DNA from: Hordeum vulgare subsp. vulgare
Lineage: Eukaryota; Streptophyta; Magnoliopsida; Poales; Poaceae
Assembly: GCF_904849725.1 (NCBI RefSeq)
Contig: NC_058518.1
Location: 8,700,147 to 8,764,146 of the forward strand
DNA length: 64,000 bases
Reading direction: 5' to 3'
The notes under the pieces were generated by a model. The model was not told where the DNA came from, ran no database searches, and saw only the letters and a list, made by a program, of their open reading frames with translations. Numbering within the stretch: the stretch's first letter is position 1; each line of letters begins with the position of its first letter. Both the position numbers and the translations under genes were made by a program. Below, piece after piece: positions 43,977 to 56,634 of the stretch.

Positions 43977-46900
43977 TGTTCGAAATATGCCCTAGAGGCA
44001 ATAATAAAATGGTTATTATCATATTTCCTTGTTCATGATAATCGTCTATTGTTCATGCTGTAATTGTATTAACAGGAAACAGTAATACATGTGTGGATAA
44101 ATAGATCACAATGTGTCCCTAGCAAGCCTCTAGTTGGCTAGCTCGTTGATCAATAGATGATCATGGTTTCCTGATCATGGGCATTAGATGTCATTGATAA
44201 CGGGATCACATCATTGGGAGAATGATGTGATGGACAAGACACAATCCTAAGCATAACACTAGATCGTATTGTTTGTATGCTAAAGCTTTTCTAATGTCAA
44301 GTGTATTTTCCTTCGACCGTGAGATTGTGCAACTCCCGGATACCGTAGGAGTGCTTTGGGTGTATCAAACGTCACAACGTAACTGGGAGACTATAAAGGT
44401 GCACTACGGGTACCTCCGAAAGTGTCTGTTGGGTTGGTACGAATCAAGAACGGGATTTGTCACTCCGTGTGACGGAGAGGTATCTCTGGGCCCACTCAGT
44501 AGAACATCATCATGAGCTCAATATGACTAAGGAGTTAGTCACAGGATGACGTGCTACGGAACGAGTAAAGGGACTTACCGGTAACGAGATTGAACAATGT
44601 ATAGGTATACCGACGATCGAATCTCGGGCAAGTTCTATACCGACAGACAAAGGGAATTGTATACGGGATTAATTGAATCCTTGACATCGTGGTTCATCCG
44701 ACGAGATCATCGTGGAACATGTGGGAGCCACCATGGGTATCCAGATCCCGCTGATGGTTATTGGCCGGAGAGTGTCTCGGTCATGTCTGCATGATTCCCG
44801 AACCCGTAGGGTCTACACACTTAAGGTTCGATGACGCTAGGGTTATAGGGAATTGTTACACGAGGTTACCGAAGGTTGTTCAGAGTCCTGGATGAGATCT
44901 CGGACGTCACGAGGAGCTCCGGAATGGTCCGGAGGTAAAGATTGATATATAGGATGGATGGGTTTGCACGCCGGAAATGTTTCGGGCACCATCGGCAAAG
45001 TGCCGGGACCACCGGAAGTGTTCCGAAGGCCCACCGGGAGGGGCCACAAGCCCCGGAGGGCTACATGGGCCAAGTGCGGTAGGGAACCAGCCCCTAGGTG
45101 GGCTGGTGTGCCCTCACACCCAGCCCATGCGCACCAAAGAGGGAGGGAGGGGAAACCCTAGGCGCTGGTGGGCCTAAGGCCCACCTAGGGGTGCACCCCC
45201 CTCTCTCCCTGCCCTCGCCGCCGCCCCCCTCTCCCATCTGGGCTGCCGCACCACCTAGGGTGGGAACCCTAGGGGTGGCGCACCCCCCTCCCCTCCTCCT
45301 ATATATAGAGAGGGTTTGGGGGCTGTTTCAGACACGGTTTTCCATCTCTCTCGGCGTAGCCCTGCTTCCCTCCTTCCTCCTCTCCCACGGTGCTTGGCGA
45401 AGCCCTGCCGGAAGACCTCGTCTCTCCATCGACACCACGCCGTCGTGCTGCCGGAGATCTTCCCCAACATCTCCCTCCTCCTTGCTGGATCAAGGTGCGA
45501 GAGACGTCACCGGGCTGCACGTGTGTTGAATGCGGAGGTGCCGTAGTTCGGCACTAGATCGGAATCACACCGCGATCTGAATCGCCGCGAGTACGACTCC
45601 ATCAACCGCGTGTTGGAATTATGCCCTAGAGGCAATGATAAATAAGTTATTATTATAATTCTTGTATCAAGATAATCGTTTATTATCCATGTTATAATTG
45701 TATTGAATGAAGACTTAGATGCATGTGTGGATACATAGACAAAACACTGTCCCTAGCAAGCCTCTAGTTGGCTAGCCAGTTGATCAAGGATAGTCAGGGT
45801 CTTCTCACTATGTACAAGGTGTTGTTGCTTGATAACTGGATCACGTCATTGGGAGAATCATGTGATGAACTAGACCCAAACTAATATACGTAGCATGTTG
45901 ATCGTGTTATTTTGTTGCTACTGTTTTCTGCGTGTCAAGTATTGATTCCTATGACCATGAGATCGTATAACTCACTGACACCGGAGGAATGCTTTCTGTG
46001 TATCAACGAATCTCGGGCAAGTAACATACCGAAGGACAAAGGGAATGGCATACGGGATTATATGAATCCTTGGCACTGAGGTTCAAACGATAAGATCTTC
46101 GTAGAATATGTAGGATCCAATATGGGCATCCAGGTCCTGCTATTGGATATTGACCGAGGAGTCCCTCGGGTCATGTCTACATAGTTCTCGAACCCGCAGG
46201 GTCTGCACACTTAAGGTTCGACGTTGTTTTATGTGTATTTGAGTTATATGGTTGGTTACCGAATGTTGTTCGGAGTCCCAGATGAGATCACGGACATCAC
46301 GAGGGTTTTCGGAATGGTCCGGAGACGAAGATTAATATATAGGATGACCTCATTTGATTACCGGAAGGTTTTCGGAATTACCGGGAATGTACCGGGAATG
46401 ACGAATGGGTTCTCGATGTTCACCGGGGGGGGGGGGGGCATCCCACCCCGGGGAAGCCCATAGGCCTTAGGGGTGCCGCACCAGCCCTTAGTGGGCTGGT
46501 GGGCAAGCCCAAGAAGGCCCTTGCGCAGGAATAAAAGAAATCAAAGAGAAAAGAAAAAAAGGGATAGTGGGAAGGAAGGGAAGGACTCCACCTTCCAATC
46601 CTAGTTGGACTAGGATTGGAGGAGGAATCCTCCTCCCCCCCTTCGGCCGAACCCCTTGGGGCTCCTTGAGCCTCAAGGCAAGCCCCCTCCCCTCCCACCT
46701 ATATATACAGAGGTTTTAGGGCTGATTTGAGACAACTTTTCCACGGCAGCCCGACCACATACCTCCACGGTTTTTCCTCTAGATCGCGTTTCTGCGGAGC
46801 TCGGGCGGAGCCCTGCTGAGATTAGATCACCACCAACCTCCGGAGCGTCGTCACGCTGCCGAAGAACTCATCTACCTCTCCGTCTCTCTTGCTGGATCAA

Positions 46901-47321
46901 GAAGGCCGAGATCATCGTCGAGCTGTACATGTGCTGAACGCGGAGGTGCCGTCCGTTCGGCACTAGATCGGAGCGGATCGTGGGACGGACCGCGGGACGG
47001 TTCGCGGGGCGGATCGAGGGACGTGAGGACGTTCCACTACATCAACCGAGTTTATTAACGCTTCTGCTGTGCGATCTACAAGGGTACGTAGATCTGAAAT
47101 CCCCCTCGTAGATGGACATCACCATGATAGGTCTTCGTGCGCGTAGGAAATTTTTTGTTTCCCTTGCGATGTTCCCCAACACCGCGTTCTAGCAACGCTT
47201 ACGCTTAGTGATATTCAAAGGTATGAAGATACACTCACCCCACTCTCGTTGCTGGTCTCTCCATAGAAAGATCTGAATATGGCGTAGGCAAATTTTTTAA
47301 TTTATGCTACATTACCCAACA
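43977..47321 (+). repeat. BARE1/WIS-like 5' LTR (interrupted)
   Basis: It starts TGTTCGAAATATGCCCTAGA and ends ATTACCCAACA. After removing the solo LTR and one copy of its 5-bp duplication, about 1,769 bp remain, the usual BARE1 LTR size. A promoter-like TATATATAGAG lies at about 45,300. Confidence 0.88.
45611..47181 (+). mobile_element. Angela solo LTR nested in the BARE1 LTR
   Basis: It runs from TGTTGGAATTATGCCCTAGA to GATGTTCCCCAACA with CCGCG on both sides (45606-45610 and 47182-47186). No internal region is present, so the element was lost by LTR-LTR recombination. Near 46,005 the text jumps from GTGTATCAACG to AATCTCGGGCAAG. This is an internal deletion relative to the copy at 58,748. 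A run of about 15 G lies at 46,424. Confidence 0.92.
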
Positions 47322-48590
47322 GTGGCATCCAAGCTAGGTTTTCTATGCGTATATTCTATGCACGAGTAGAACACAAAAGGTTGTGGGCGATGATTTGTTA
47401 ATTTCTTGCCGCTAGTAGTCTTATTCTTTTTCGGCGGTATTGTGGGATGAAGCGGCCCGGACCGACCTTACACGTACGCTTACGTGAGACAGGTTCCACC
47501 GACAGACATGCACACCGTGCATAAAGGTGTCTAGCGGGTGTCTGTCTCTCCCACTCTAGTTGGATTGGATTTGATGAAAAGGGTCCTTATGAAGGTTAAA
47601 TAGCTTTGGCATATCATCGTTGTGGCTGTCATGTAGGTAAGAAGGCGTTCTTGCTAGAAACCCAAATCAGCCACGTAAAACTTGCAACAACAATTAGAGG
47701 ACGTCTAACTTGTTTTTGCAGGGTTTGACATGTGATGTGATATGGCCAAAGTTGTGATGTTGCATGTGTGATGTATGAGATGATCATGTTATTGTAATAG
47801 GATTCACGACTTGCATGTCGATGAGTATGACAACCGGAAGGAGCCATAGGAGTTGTCGTAATTTATTGTATGAGATGCAATGCCATGTGTTTACTACTTT
47901 TACTTCATTGCTAACTGTTAGCTATAGTAGTAGTGGTAGTAGTACTTGACGTGACGACTTCACGGAGACACGATGATGGGGATCATGATGATGGAGATCA
48001 TGGTGTCACGCCGGTGACAATGATGATCATGCGATGCCTGAAGATGGAGATCGAAAGAGCAAAGATGATAATGGCCATATCATGTCACTATATGATTGCA
48101 TGTGATGTTTATCATGTTTTTCATCTTATTGCTTAGAACGACGGTAGCATAATAAGATGATCCCTCTTAAAAAATTATAATGTATTCCCCTAAGTGTGCA
48201 CCGTTGCGAAGGATTGTTGTCTCGAAGCACCACGTGATGATCGGGTGTGATAGATTCTAACGTTCGCATACAACGGGTGTAAGCCAGATTTACACACGCG
48301 AAACACCTAGGTTGACTCGACGAGCTTAGCATGTACAGACATGACCTCGAATACAAGAGACCGAAAGGTCGAACATGAGTCGTATGGTTGAATACGATCA
48401 GCATGAAGTTGCTCACCATGACGACTAGTCCGTCTCACGTGACGATCAGACACGGGTTAGTCAACATGGATCATGTATCACTTAGATGACTAGAGGGATG
48501 TCGATTTAAGTGGGAGTTCATACTTAATTTGATTAAATGAACTTAATTGTCATGAACTTAGTCTAAAAGTTGTCTTTATAAATATTGTAG
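47322..48590 (+). other. BARE1 primer-binding site and untranslated leader
   Basis: TGGCATCCAAGCTAGGTTTT begins two bases after the LTR, the position of the initiator-tRNA primer site. The rest is the long non-coding leader usual for this family. Short open frames in it carry no motif. Confidence 0.7.
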
Positions 48591-51500
48591 ATGGCCAACG
48601 TCAACCTCAATTTCAACGCATTCCTAGAGAAAAACAAGCTGAAAGATGATGGTAGCAACTATGCAGACCGAGTCCGCAACTTGAAGCTCATCCTTGAAGC
48701 AGCTAAAAAGGCTTATGTCCTTGATGCGCCGCTAGGTGACCCTCCTCCTCCTGCAGCAGTGTAACGACCAAGATGCGGTCCTTTTCGACCTAGGGATCGA
48801 AGCCCCGAATTGGAAAGGAGCGCATCTAAGCGTCTCGCAAACGGGTAACACAACACATACATAATAATAAAGATAGACAATCAGGGGTTCAATTGCCTTC
48901 TCATAAATATATCTCAGAGTACATCACGCATACAACCAAAGTAGTTCCGCATACGGACTACAAAACATAGAAAGGCTATGCTACCCTGCCTGCAGGCCCA
49001 TGATCACGACCACGCCTCAATCTTCTGGATAGTTCACGTACAGGCGGTCTGTCTCCTCATCGTACTGCCACGCCAGCTCCGTGCCGTCGGGATCATCTGT
49101 CTCTGGGGTACCTGAACCTGTTGGTATTGTGGAGGAATCCGTGAGCCACGGAGACTCAGCAATCTAAGACCTTGGTGCCAGAACTAGTCACGTTATTAGG
49201 TAGGATAAGGTGAAGTGTTTAAGGTTGCAGCATCCTAAGCTTGATTTGGTGGCTAACTTACGTAAAGCATTTAAGAAGGTGGTCTATTCTAGCGGTCGTG
49301 AATACTTGATCACTAAGTGATCCTGAACACCTACCTTCGTCATTCATAACCCCACCGTGTTCCCGATCGAAGAGAGATCTTCGAGGGGACAGTCATGGTT
49401 CCGCACACAGTTGGCAATTTTATTAGCTTTTGTTTAAGTTATCTAATACCATATGTTAACAAAATATTACAAGTTGCCACATAACCGCGGGCACGGCTTT
49501 CCAGAAGATTAAACCCTGCAGGGGTGCTCCAACTAGTCCATCACAAACGTACACAGGCCGCAAAGTAATCCTCTATCACGAATCTCGTGATCTCGTCGGA
49601 TTCCTTAGAGGAAAACCTCAACTCTGGGGGAAACGAAAGCTTCACTGGGATTCCTATACGCAAGATATATCGCTAAGGTAAGGCAAGACTAGCAGGACCT
49701 CCCGACGTGTCGATGACCCTGATAAGAGCCGCGTATCTCAGTCTCAGGACACGCCGGATGAGTCACACTACAGGTATACCAAACCTCGGGTTGCCCTGTG
49801 GTGGCCCCATAGTCTGCCCTGTTTGGACAACACTCATGAGGAGCACTGTCCCGGGTTGTTGATTAAATTCCTCGGGGTAGCTACTCCCTATGCAGATTAT
49901 TATTAAATGATTAGCAAATTAACACCAATGTTGGGTCCTGCCGGACAAGCCTTAGCACTATGCGATTTATCGAGGGGGTCCCCATAACAACCCCGAACGT
50001 GTTAGGAGCGCTCAATATGGAATCAAACACCGGTAGCCGGTAACTATGGCGGTAATAACGGAACAAAGCACCCGGCAAAAGGCTAGGTCTTCCGTCATTT
50101 ACCAAGTATATAGGTGCATTAATTAAATAACAGAATTTAATATAATGATATCAAGCTCATGTTATCACATGAGTCAAAGCACTTGCATCTAGCAACGCTA
50201 ACATTAGTAGCTGAGCAAAGCCTACTTAGCCATTCAAGTTTGCTAGGAAGGGATCAGTGTTTGGGTTCATGGCATTTCATGAGGCAAATATTTCAGTGGT
50301 AGGCAGCAATCAATATGACATGGAAACGCAAACTAGCATAACAAGTCTAGAGATGGAATCAAGGTCATATCATCTTGCCTGTAATATCCTCAGCTTGGAA
50401 TGGTTCTTGTTCGTCCTGCACGTACTCTCCTGACTCCACGTATTCGTTCTCCGATCCCGGTACTACCCAACATAAGAATAACATACAATGAACAACAGCA
50501 CCTCAAGATGCAACAAGCACATGATGCATGAGATGAAAAATGAGCATGCATCACTATTTCTATCACCAACACAAGCTTACGAAGCTAAAACAAGTTCCTG
50601 GACAGAACTGTAACCTAAACTATTTTGACAAGCATGAGAATGACATGATCAGATGCGTCTCGAGAAAACGATGCAAATGCATATAAAGAACACTACAAAC
50701 GGAGCTACGGATCAACGGGAATCAACGAAACAAGATATGAAGACCTACGTGTCAAAATCATCATCACACACTCAATTGGCACAACCCTGGTATTCCCAGG
50801 TTGCCAAGACATAAAAAAAACCCATCATGGATGGGGTGGAGCAAATAAGAACACCACAACATCAACTAAGCACTCACAATCATCAAAATGACAAAACTAC
50901 ATAATCTGCCACAATCTACATCTTAGCACTTTGTGAGCTACATGCAAAGCACCTACAACCACCCAACTATGATAAATAATATATGTGGCTGTAGCTAGCC
51001 AAGAATAATACCAACACAAGCAAGAATCACACAAAAAGGAATTAAGCACAGGAAGATACAAGGCTGCAAACTTTCCCAAAACCATAAGATCTCAGGGACT
51101 TAGTGAAAATTCCTGCACCTGACTTTCTGTCTTTGCTCTGAAGCTTTTTGATAGCAGCCAAAACAATACCTACAGGGCTCCAAATGACATGACATTTTAC
51201 ATAGAGCTATACAAACATATCAGTTCCAACTTTGTAGTTGGAAGCTAGGGCTAGATCACAACACAATGACCAGCACAACCTCATCTACAGGAGAAGAAAA
51301 TATATCCAGATTCTCAGACTTAGTGAGATTTTCACTAATCTGGAATTCCCAGCCACATGCCCACTTTGTCTAGGCATAACTTGCACACAAGTAACACCAA
51401 GAGATAAATGGCACCACTATGGTGTAGAGCAAAACCCCTACTACTACCACACAAAAGCTCATGCCCTTGGGCTCAACCTATTGCATGGAAACAAAGAACA

Positions 51501-52302
51501 AACTTGCAACACATCTGAATATGTCAACTCCAGAAAGTATCCTAATGGCAAAACTAACTTAACCACTGGATTCCTTGGGAGATTCTACCCCAAAATCATA
51601 TATAATATGTGGGCACTTACTTGGAACAAGTGACCACAAATTAAGGAAGAGGAAACTACTCCAAATCATGCCTAGTGAATAGTGCATCATTTCATGTAGT
51701 TTCACTATATCAACTACTACATGGTTGAGCTCATGTGCACAATGACAAAGTTACATGAGGGTTTGAACCCCATGTTTGTGTCATGCACATCAACTTCACA
51801 ACCACTTCTCTGACTAGTTCACCCACACACACACATCATCATGCCCTCTCTCATATTAACATGAGGAGGTGCACAAGTTGCAACTGGGGCTGGTTTACCA
51901 CCCACATACATCATCACACACACTTCACAAGAACTTGAACCAAAGTATAACATGAAGGTAAAATCTACTAAACAAGTAAACTTGGAAACAACACATACAT
52001 GCACTCCACTATGCTTCCAAGCTCAAGATTATACTAGCACATGCACCTACATATGCCTCATCTCATGGTGCCAATCACTCACAAGGTGCACACAGAACAT
52101 GATACTTGCACACACATGCATCACACACTACCTTGCAAATACCTACACACTCACATATACACATGCTAGCAAAAATACTTAGCTAGCAATAATAGCAACT
52201 CCTGTTGTTGGAGGTAGCAAGGGAAAAAATACCCACAAGATAGATCTAACACCCCACTATCATCTCTGCAAGTTTACTAAGCAAAACCAGAAAGATTGCA
52301 GC

Positions 52303-52388
52303 AAAAAAAATAAAAGGTACTGGTGGGGAATCGAACCCCAGAGCCCCTGGTCCAAGCCACAAAGCCAAACCACTCTATTGCTAGCATT
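52303..52388 (-). other. tRNA-like segment 1 with Pol III terminator-like T-runs
   Basis: On the minus strand an A-box-like GCTAGCAATAGAGTGGTTT is followed about 30 bases later by TGGGGTTCGATTCCCCA, a perfect T-arm and B box. TTTT and then a run of eight T follow within 20 bases. The acceptor and anticodon arms do not fold well, so this is tRNA-derived rather than a working tRNA gene. Confidence 0.5.
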
Positions 52389-52487
52389 GTTTTGACATAG
52401 AGAGGGGAACAGAGCAGGTTAACCCCTCCCTGCTGCTGCTACTACTATCGATCAAAGAAAAGAAACCCAAAAGGGGGGGTGCACCAC

Positions 52488-52552
52488 CTGGGAGTCGATC
52501 CCTGCACCTCTCGGTAACTCACAGGGCTCTCTACCACTGCGCTACGAATGTG
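52488..52552 (-). other. tRNA-like segment 2
   Basis: The minus strand reads TAGCGCAGTGGTAGAG (A-box-like), then about 30 bases on CAGGGATCGACTCCCAG (B-box-like T-arm). TTTT occurs about 15 bases after. The acceptor stem does not pair. Confidence 0.45.
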
Positions 52553-53238
52553 ATAACTGACAGAGGAGGGCATGCGAACAAGGTATACTACCCCTACCGC
52601 AGCTCTGCCCTGCACGCACAGAGACGCGCCGGCGACAGGGAAGGAACGCTGGCGCCTCGCCGTGCTGCTGCTGCTGTGCCACCGAAGGAACCTCCACCAC
52701 GACGAAGCAACATGAAGGGGGAGATCCCCTGCTACTGCTACGTGCCTACATGTCGCCCTGATAGAAAAGATACACACGCACACAACTCCTGCTGCCTGGT
52801 ACACCCTGCTTGACAGGAACATGGCGACAAGGAGGGAGGTGGCACGCCCTGCTGCCGCAGCGGCTTCTACGCGCCGGATGGAGGCGAGCTCCTGCTCCTA
52901 CTACTATCAAGCAACGCCATCACGCATATCGCACCATGCTACGCACACGCATCACCTCGCTACTCTCTGACGAACGGCAACAGAGAGGAAACGACGAGCC
53001 CTTCCTCGGATCTAGGCCGAACCAAGGAGGAGGAAGCAAGGGGGCGATGCTCACCTCGAGAAGGGAGAAGGAAGGAGGGGAACCCACGGCGACGAGGCGA
53101 TGAAGAGGAAGAAGAACGAACGGAGGAAGATCCGCTGCTGCTGATGTAGAGGAAGGAGGGCACCGTGGCCACAACGAAGACGAGCTTGGCCCCGTCGGTG
53201 TGGTCGCTCCCCGACCCTACTGATGACGGGAATGGAAC

Positions 53239-53290
53239 GCGGGGTCGAACCCCGAGCTCCTGGACATGGCGGACTCGCCGGATGGCGACG
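53239..53290 (-). other. tRNA-like T-arm 3
   Basis: The minus strand contains CGGGGTTCGACCCCG, a perfect T-arm with a consensus B box. No A box or T-run is obvious nearby, so it is weaker than the other two. Confidence 0.35.
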
Positions 53291-55074
53291 AAGACGGGGC
53301 AGACGCGGCGAGCTTCTTCCTCTCTCTCAGCTGCTAATCTACAGACTTACCAGGGAAGAAGAAGAAGAGATGGAGATGGGGTTGGCGAGAGGTGGCGGCG
53401 GCGGTTGAGGGAGAAGAGGGAACCCTAGTTTCGGGGAGGCACGGACGCCAAGATTAATAGGGAGCCTCGACGTTAGTGCCTCATGGCGCTTGCGTCCTCT
53501 CTCTGGTGGTCTGACGGAAAGACAGAGAAGGGGAAAACGGCGTCACGGAAGAAGAAGTTTGCCTCGCTGGGCTCCTGGCGCACGAGAAGGAGAGGAAGGG
53601 ATGGGCCGGCCTGTGGGCCTGAGCCCACAGGTGGCGCCATTTAAAGAAAAGAACACCCTGGCCCCTTTTCTTTTAACAGGGAAAACCAGAGAATAAGGGA
53701 AATGCACAGAGAAAACTACCGGGGAGAAAAATACAACAAAAATGCCCCTGTGCATGGAAAAATCTATTCTATTTGAATAAAATAACAGAGAAGTATTTGG
53801 GGCAACTAAATATTTACAAAACAACATTGTCATTGGCTGTTTTGTAACTAGTTGCACCTTTTAAACTTGTTTGAAATATAGCAAACATGCCCCTCCATAT
53901 CCAACACAAATTCTGCAAAGTCAAAGGCATTTTTTAAAACATAAAAAGAAGAAGAGTTTATTGAGCTTGGAAATAAAGAGAGAGGAAAGGTTTTTAATCC
54001 TAAGCAACCCAACATAGATGAACCTACTTGCACAAGCCATAATCCACACAAGATCATATCTCACATCACCGCATAAGATCACATGAAATCACAAGGTACA
54101 TAACCACAAGATCACAACCACCACATCAAATGATATGACCATATTGCAACAACACCTAACACAAGACATGATATATTATGCATGCAAGCAAGGGAAGAAA
54201 TAATAATGAGACAACACATGAAATCATAGAAGCAATATGACACTCTCATATCCATGACAAGGTGGACCCACATGAGATAGGTTCCAAATATGGCAATTAC
54301 ACACTTGGGGCATTGCAAGCAGCCCAGGACATTCTGAACGTCTGGCAAACGTGGAGTGATGACTATCTGGTTAGGTGTGGCATGTTATACAGTTTGGAAA
54401 CGGGGCTCCAAAGGCGTTTTGAGCAACACGGTGCATATGAGATGTTCCAAGAGCTGAAACTAGTTTTTCAAGCTCATGCCCGTGTCGAGAGATATGAACT
54501 CTCCGACAAGTTCTTTAGTTGTAAGATGGAGGAGAACAGTTCTATCAGTGATCACATACTCAAAATGTCTAGGTTACACGGTCGTCTGACTTCACTTGGA
54601 GTCAAACTTCCGGATGGCGCTATAATTGACAGAATCCTCCAGTCTCTCCCACCAAGCTACAAAGGTTTTGTGCTGAACTACAACATGCAAGGGATGGAAA
54701 AGACCATTCTCGAGTTGTACTCGATGCTCAAGTCTGCAGAAGTAGAAATCAAGAAAGAGCATCAAGTGTTGATAGTCAATAAGACCACCAGTTTCAAGAA
54801 AGGCAAGGGTAAAAAGAACTTCAAGATAGACGGCAAAGCCGTTGCCGCGCCCGGTAAGCAAGATGCCGGGAAGAAGAAAAAGAATGGAACCAAGCCTGAG
54901 ACTGAGTGCTTCTATTGCAAGGGAAAAGGTCACTTGAAGGGGAACTGCCACAAGTACTTAGCGGACAAGAAGGCCGGCAACGTTAAAGGTATATGTGATA
55001 TACATGTTATTGATATGTACCTTACCAGCGCTCGTAGTAGCTCCTGGGTATTTGATACCGGTGATGTTGCTCAC

Positions 55075-56634
55075 TGATACGTCTCAAACGTATCTATAAT
55101 TTTTGATGGTTTCATGCTGTTATCTTGTCATCTTTGGATGTTTTATGTACCTTTTATATCTTTTTTTGGGACTAACTTATTAATTCAGTGCCAAGTGCCA
55201 ATTCCTGTTTTTTCTATGTTTTTGGCTCTTTTTAGATCTGATTTTGGAACGGAGTCCAAACAGAATAAAATCCCCGAAATGATTTTTTCCCGAATGGAAG
55301 AAGATCAGGGGGCCTGTGGGCCAAGCCACGAGGGCTCCAGGGAGCCCACAAGCCCCCACTCCGCCACCAGGGGGAGGCGGGGGTGGCAGGGCTTGTGGCC
55401 TCCCTGAGCGCCCCCTGACCTAGATCTTTGGCCTATATATTCCCTAAAATACAGCAAAAAATCAGGGGATCCACGAAAATACTTTTGTGCCGCTGCAAGC
55501 TTCCGTTTCCGCGAGATCTTATCTGGAGACCCTTCCCGGCGCCCTGCCGGAGGGGACTTTGGAGTTGGAGGGCTTCTTCATCATCATCACCCCTCCAATG
55601 ACTCGTGAGTAGTTCACTTCAGACCTACAGGTCCATAGTTAGTATCTAGATGGCTTCTTCTCTCTCTTGGATCTTCAATACAAAGTTCTCCATGATCTTC
55701 ATGGAGATCTATCCGATGTAATCTTCTTTGGCGGTGTGTTTGTCGAGATCTGATGAATTGTGGATTTTTGATCAGATTATCTATGATATATATTTGAGTC
55801 TTTGCTGATTTCTTATATGCATGATTTGATATCCTTGTAAGTCTCTCCGAGTCTTGGGTTTTGTTTGGCCAACTAGATCTATGATTCTTGCAATGGGAGA
55901 AGTGCTTGGTTTTGTGTTCTTACCATGTGGTGACCTTTCCCAGTGACAGTAGGGGCAGCAAGGCACCCATTAAGTAGTTCCCATCAAGGGTAACAAGATG
56001 GGCTCTGTCGTTGATATGATATTGTCCATCTACATCATGTCATCTTGCTTAAGGCGTTACTCTGTTCTTTTGGACTTAATACACTAGATGCATGCTGGAT
56101 AGCGGTCGACGTGTGGAGTAATAGTAGTAGATGCAGACAGTATCGGTCTACTTGTTGTGGACGTGATGCCTATAGATATAATCATTGCCATAGATGACGT
56201 CACGACTTTGCGCGGTTCTATCAATTGCTCGACAGTAATTTGTTCACCCACCGTCTACTTGCTTTCATGAGAGAAGCCACTAGTAAACACTACGGCCCCC
56301 AGGTCTATTCACATCTATCGTTTCCACTTTCGCTTTTACTTTTCTTTGTTACTTTGTTGCTTTCAGTTCTCACTTGGCGAACAATCTATAAGGGATTGAC
56401 AACCCCTTCATAGCGTTGGGAGCAAGCTTTTTCTATTTGTGCAGGATCTTGTGATACTCCTCCACTGGATCGATACCTTGGTTCTCAAACTGGGGGAAAT
56501 ACTTACCACCGCTGTGCTACATCACCCTTTCCGCTTCGAGGGAACACCAACGCAAGGCTCCAAGGCCACGGGGGAAATCCTTTGCATATTTGCCTAGGAA
56601 GTCCCTTAAGGCGTAGCCGTAGCAGAAGGATTCC
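55075..56634 (+). mobile_element. Athila-type gypsy 5' LTR
   Basis: It starts TGATACGTCTCAAACGTATC exactly after the BARE1 frame stops. It has a TATA-like CCTATATATTCCC at about 55,432 and a GC-rich leader. The right border is uncertain because the primer-site region that follows is repeated. The preceding CTCAC is the expected left half of the target duplication. Confidence 0.75.

Larger units (their letters stand above)
48760..54317 (-). mobile_element. 5.56-kb non-coding LTR-like insertion
   Basis: It begins TGTAACGACCAAGATGCG and ends TTGGGGCATTGCA, that is TG...CA ends, with AGCAG duplicated at 48755-48759 and 54318-54322. I see no internal pair of LTRs, no primer site and no polyprotein, so it behaves as one very long solo LTR. 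The minus strand has a promoter-like CTATTAATC near 53,455 followed by CTAGGGTTCCCTC and a GC-rich leader, which suggests minus orientation. Very long LTRs are known in Triticeae gypsy families such as Sukkula; I cannot confirm the family. Confidence 0.75.
43977..55074 (+). mobile_element. BARE1/WIS-like copia element, multiply interrupted
   Basis: The element has a 5' LTR (43977-47321, minus its insert), a leader and a gag gene that runs into the protease start. It is cut at 55,074 by a gypsy element. Three other retroelements sit inside it. Its reverse transcriptase, integrase and 3' LTR must lie beyond the window if they survive. Confidence 0.88.
48591..55074 (+). pseudogene. BARE1-like gag-protease start, split by an insertion
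   Basis: The copia Gag forms the virus-like particle. Part 1 (48591-48759) encodes MANVNLNFNAFLEKNKLKDD through PLGDPPPPAA. Part 2 resumes at 54,323 and, with the insert and one AGCAG removed, continues in the same frame as QDILNVWQTWSDDY. It gives the UBN2 gag domain, a Lys-rich stretch, the zinc knuckle CFYCKGKGHLKGNC (CX2CX4HX4C) and the protease entry WVFDTGDVAH with the catalytic DTG. The joined frame is open for 307 codons and then ends at the gypsy insertion, so only insertions, not point decay, have destroyed this part. Confidence 0.9.

Noticed and set aside
45098..45529. A 143-codon frame and its neighbours in a GC-rich region
   Set aside because: They lie inside the BARE1 LTR promoter and leader region.
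51238..51633. A 131-codon open frame
   Set aside because: It lies inside the non-coding 5.56-kb LTR-like insertion, with no family signal.
52303..52388. A functional tRNA gene
   Set aside because: The T-arm is perfect, but the acceptor stem does not pair and no clear anticodon loop forms.
54112..54348. A short hydrophobic frame on the minus strand
   Set aside because: It straddles the LTR-like insertion end and BARE1 gag, so it is an artefact of the junction.
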